Assembly (NCBI GenBank): GCA_017443685.1
Contig: JAFSYD010000031.1
Span: 1-17,428 of the forward strand
DNA from: Lachnospiraceae bacterium
GTDB lineage: Bacteria > Bacillota > Clostridia > Lachnospirales > Lachnospiraceae
Length of the DNA stretch: 17,428 nucleotides
Direction: 5' to 3'
Shown here piece by piece: positions 15,037-17,428 of this stretch (position 1 is the stretch's first letter; every line of letters starts with the position of its first letter). Below the pieces are notes generated by a model that searched no databases, was not told the origin of the DNA, and was given only the letters and a program-made list of their open reading frames with translations. A program made the position numbers and the translations under genes.

Positions 15037-15044
15037 AATTCATT

Positions 15045-17428
15045 TTGGCTTTTACACATCTTCACGTCCACACGCAATACAGCCTCTTAGACGGCTCGAA
15101 TAAGATAAAGGAATACGTGGCAAAGGTAAAGGAAATGGGCATGACCGCGGCGGCGATCACCGACCATGGCGTGATGTACGGCATCATCGACTTTGACCGC
15201 GAATGCAAAAGCGCCGGGATCAATCCCGTCTTAGGCTGCGAGCTCTATGTCGCGCCGCATTCCCGTTTTGACCGGGAGGCCTCACACGGCGACGACCGTT
15301 ATTATCATCTGATCCTGCTCGCGGAAAATGACAAAGGCTACGCGAACCTGATGAAGATCGTTTCGGTCGGTTTCGTGGACGGCTATTATTACAAGCCGCG
15401 CGTGGATTTTGAGACGCTTGAAAAGTACCACGAAGGGCTGATCTGCCTGTCCGCCTGCCTTGCCGGCGAGGTGCCACGGCTTTTGGACAGAGGGCTCTAT
15501 GAGGATGCGAAGGAAGTCGCCTTAAAATACCGCGATCTCTTTGGGAAGGACAATTATTTTCTCGAATTGCAGGATCACGGGATCACGGCGCAGCAGAATG
15601 TGAACCAGCTGCTTCTTCGCATGTCAAAAGAGACCGGCATCCCGCTTGTAGCGACGAATGACTGTCATTATACGAATGCCGAAGATGCCGAGGCGCACGA
15701 TGCGCTGCTTTGCATCCAGACCGGCAAAGTGCTGTCCGATGAGAACCGGATGCGTTACGAGGGCGGGCAGTATTACGTGAAATCCGAGGAGGAGATGCGC
15801 GCGCTTTTTCCCTATGCGGGTGAGGCGTGCGACAATACGCAAAAAATTGCCGACCGCTGTCATGTGACGATCGAATTCGGCGTGTCGAAGCTGCCGCATT
15901 ACGATGTGCCGGAAGGGTATACGGCAAAGGAATATTTAAGGAAGCTTTGCAGCGACGGGATGGAGCGCCGTTACGGCGATGAGCGGGCGAAGTATATGGA
16001 CCGGCTCGATTATGAGCTTTCGGTCATCGAGAAAATGGGCTACGTCGATTACTTTTTGATCGTCTGGGATTTTATCAACTATGCCAGGACAAACGGCATT
16101 CCGGTCGGCCCGGGACGGGGCAGCGCGGCCGGCAGCATCGTTTCGTATTCGATCGGGATCACCGACATCGATCCGATCAAATACGCGCTGATCTTCGAGC
16201 GCTTTTTAAACCCGGAGCGTGTTTCCATGCCGGATATCGACGTGGATTTCGATTATGTGCGGCGCGGTGAGGTCATAGATTACGTTGTGAAAAAATACGG
16301 CAAGGAGTGCGTGACGCAGATCGTGACCTTCGGCACCTTAAAGGCGAAGGGCGTCATCCGTGACGTCGGGCGAGTGCAGTCGTTCCCGTACAGCTTCGTG
16401 GACGCGATCGCGAAGGCGGTGCCTGATACCTTAGGCATCACGATCGACGACGCGCTTTCCATGAACCCGGAGCTTAAGGCACGCTACGAAAACGAGCCGG
16501 ACGTCAAAAGCATCATCGATACCGCGCGCCAGCTCGAAGGGCTGCCGAGGCAGGCCGGCATGCACGCGGCGGGGGTCGTGATCGCCCAGCGGCCGATGGA
16601 TGAATTTGTCCCGCTCGCGCGGTCAAAGGAAGGTCAGATCGTTACGCAGTTTACGATGACGACGATCGAGGAGCTGGGACTTTTGAAAATGGATTTCCTC
16701 GGCCTTCGGACGCTTACCGTTATCAATGACGCGAAGCGGATGGCCGAAGAGAACCATAACGTTACGATCGATTTTGACAGGATCGGCTACGATGATAAAA
16801 AGGTTTACGAGATGATCTCCGCGGGGAAGACGGCAGGCGTTTTCCAGCTCGAAAGTGCGGGGATGACCGCGTTTATGAAGGAGCTTGTGCCGCAGTCCTT
16901 AGAGGACATCATCGCCGGGATCTCGCTTTACCGACCGGGGCCGATGGATTCGATCCCGAACTTCATCCGCTGGAAAAATGATCCGGACAATATCATGTAC
17001 GCGTGCCCGCAGTTAGAGCCCATCTTAAAGCCGACCTACGGCTGTATCGTCTATCAGGAGCAGGTCATGCAGATCGTGCGCGACCTTGCGGGCTACACGA
17101 TGGGACAAAGTGACCTGGTGCGGCGCGCGATGTCGAAAAAGAAGATGTCGGTGATGCAGGAGGAGCGGAAGAAATTCGTTTACGGCGACGAAAAAGAGGG
17201 CATTAAAGGCGCGGTCAATAACGGGATCTTGGAGGAGGTCGCCAACCGGATCTTTGACGATATGATCAGCTTTGCCGCGTATGCGTTCAACAAGTCGCAC
17301 GCTGCCAGCTACGCCTTTGTCGCATACCAGACCGCGTATTTAAAATGTTATTATCCGACCGAATTTATGGCGGCGCTGATGACCTCGGTAATGGACGACT
17401 CGAAGAAGGTCGCCATGTATATCAATGC
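15045..17428 (+). CDS. dnaE: DNA polymerase III subunit alpha (DnaE), 3' partial
   Basis: This is a replicative C-family DNA polymerase. The window holds about 794 of an expected 1150-1200 residues, and the frame is open to the window end. The start is TTG: AAGGGAG is well placed, and the protein then begins AFTHLHVHTQYSLLDG as in relatives. The N-terminal PHP domain keeps its metal ligands: H5-L-H7-V-H9, D40-H41 in ITDHG, E66 in GCELYVA, FLELQDHG and H208 in NDCHY. E. coli DnaE has lost several of these, so this domain may bind metal and have exonuclease activity. The polymerase domain has GPGRGSAAGS, MPDIDVDFD with D399 and D401, and KMDFLGLRTL with D550, the catalytic aspartates. QAGMHAAGVVI and SLYRPGPMDSIP are family motifs. 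In Bacillota, DnaE usually works beside PolC. Confidence 0.95.
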   Translation, partial: MAFTHLHVHTQYSLLDGSNKIKEYVAKVKEMGMTAAAITDHGVMYGIIDFDRECKSAGINPVLGCELYVAPHSRFDREASHGDDRYYHLILLAENDKGYANLMKIVSVGFVDGYYYKPRVDFETLEKYHEGLICLSACLAGEVPRLLDRGLYEDAKEVALKYRDLFGKDNYFLELQDHGITAQQNVNQLLLRMSKETGIPLVATNDCHYTNAEDAEAHDALLCIQTGKVLSDENRMRYEGGQYYVKSEEEMRALFPYAGEACDNTQKIADRCHVTIEFGVSKLPHYDVPEGYTAKEYLRKLCSDGMERRYGDERAKYMDRLDYELSVIEKMGYVDYFLIVWDFINYARTNGIPVGPGRGSAAGSIVSYSIGITDIDPIKYALIFERFLNPERVSMPDIDVDFDYVRRGEVIDYVVKKYGKECVTQIVTFGTLKAKGVIRDVGRVQSFPYSFVDAIAKAVPDTLGITIDDALSMNPELKARYENEPDVKSIIDTARQLEGLPRQAGMHAAGVVIAQRPMDEFVPLARSKEGQIVTQFTMTTIEELGLLKMDFLGLRTLTVINDAKRMAEENHNVTIDFDRIGYDDKKVYEMISAGKTAGVFQLESAGMTAFMKELVPQSLEDIIAGISLYRPGPMDSIPNFIRWKNDPDNIMYACPQLEPILKPTYGCIVYQEQVMQIVRDLAGYTMGQSDLVRRAMSKKKMSVMQEERKKFVYGDEKEGIKGAVNNGILEEVANRIFDDMISFAAYAFNKSHAASYAFVAYQTAYLKCYYPTEFMAALMTSVMDDSKKVAMYIN

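Noticed and set aside
1..17428. CRISPR arrays, insertion sequences, prophage, tRNA and rRNA genes
   Set aside because: I found no regularly spaced repeats, transposase or integrase motifs, or tRNA-like cloverleafs; gene order and gaps look like stable chromosome.

Overview
The window looks like ordinary chromosome from an anaerobic, probably butyrate-forming member of the Bacillota, most likely Lachnospiraceae. The evidence is a CoA-transferase that strongly resembles the butyryl-CoA:acetate CoA-transferase of Roseburia-type bacteria, strong AGGAGG-type ribosome binding sites, a DnaE with a complete PHP domain, and coding DNA that is moderately GC-rich by eye. Coding density is very high. The longest non-coding stretch is about 148 bases (14897-15044), and I see no mobile elements, CRISPR arrays, tRNA or rRNA genes.

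Layout. (1) 1-2685, plus: the end of a cell-surface glycan locus, with a membrane-anchored CapD/WbpM-type nucleotide-sugar 4,6-dehydratase cut off at its 5' end, then a GT2 glycosyltransferase with a TPR-like tail (ATGA overlap). (2) 2723-5575, plus: butyryl-CoA:acetate CoA-transferase followed by nicotinate phosphoribosyltransferase, with an intercistronic hairpin that includes the first gene's stop codon. (3) 5615-7141, plus: a six-helix HdeD/DUF308 membrane protein, a pair of imperfect tandem hairpin repeats, an unrecognised 79-residue protein and endonuclease III (ATGA overlap). (4) 7169-10438, plus: a clear promoter driving an NhaC-family antiporter, methylthioribose-1-phosphate isomerase (MtnA) and a class II aldolase. 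These three read as a possible salvage unit for 5'-deoxynucleoside by-products. (5) 14896-10473, minus: proC, a CPBP membrane protease, rarA and a type Ic aspartate aminotransferase, tightly packed behind one clear promoter. (6) 14979-17428, plus: dnaE, cut by the window end, from its own promoter set back to back with the proC promoter.

How the genes work together. Most are housekeeping: NAD salvage, base-excision repair, replication-fork rescue, replication, proline and aspartate metabolism. The CoA-transferase is the main energy-metabolism marker. The best candidate for something under-described is nhaC-mtnA-aldolase. MtnA followed by a class II aldolase is the signature of the dihydroxyacetone-phosphate shunt, which splits 5-methylthio- or 5-deoxyribulose-1-phosphate. 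Here it lacks an adjacent kinase or phosphorylase and sits with a transporter instead. Smaller curiosities are the tandem hairpins at 6184-6253, the 79-residue gene coupled to nth, and the TTG start of dnaE.
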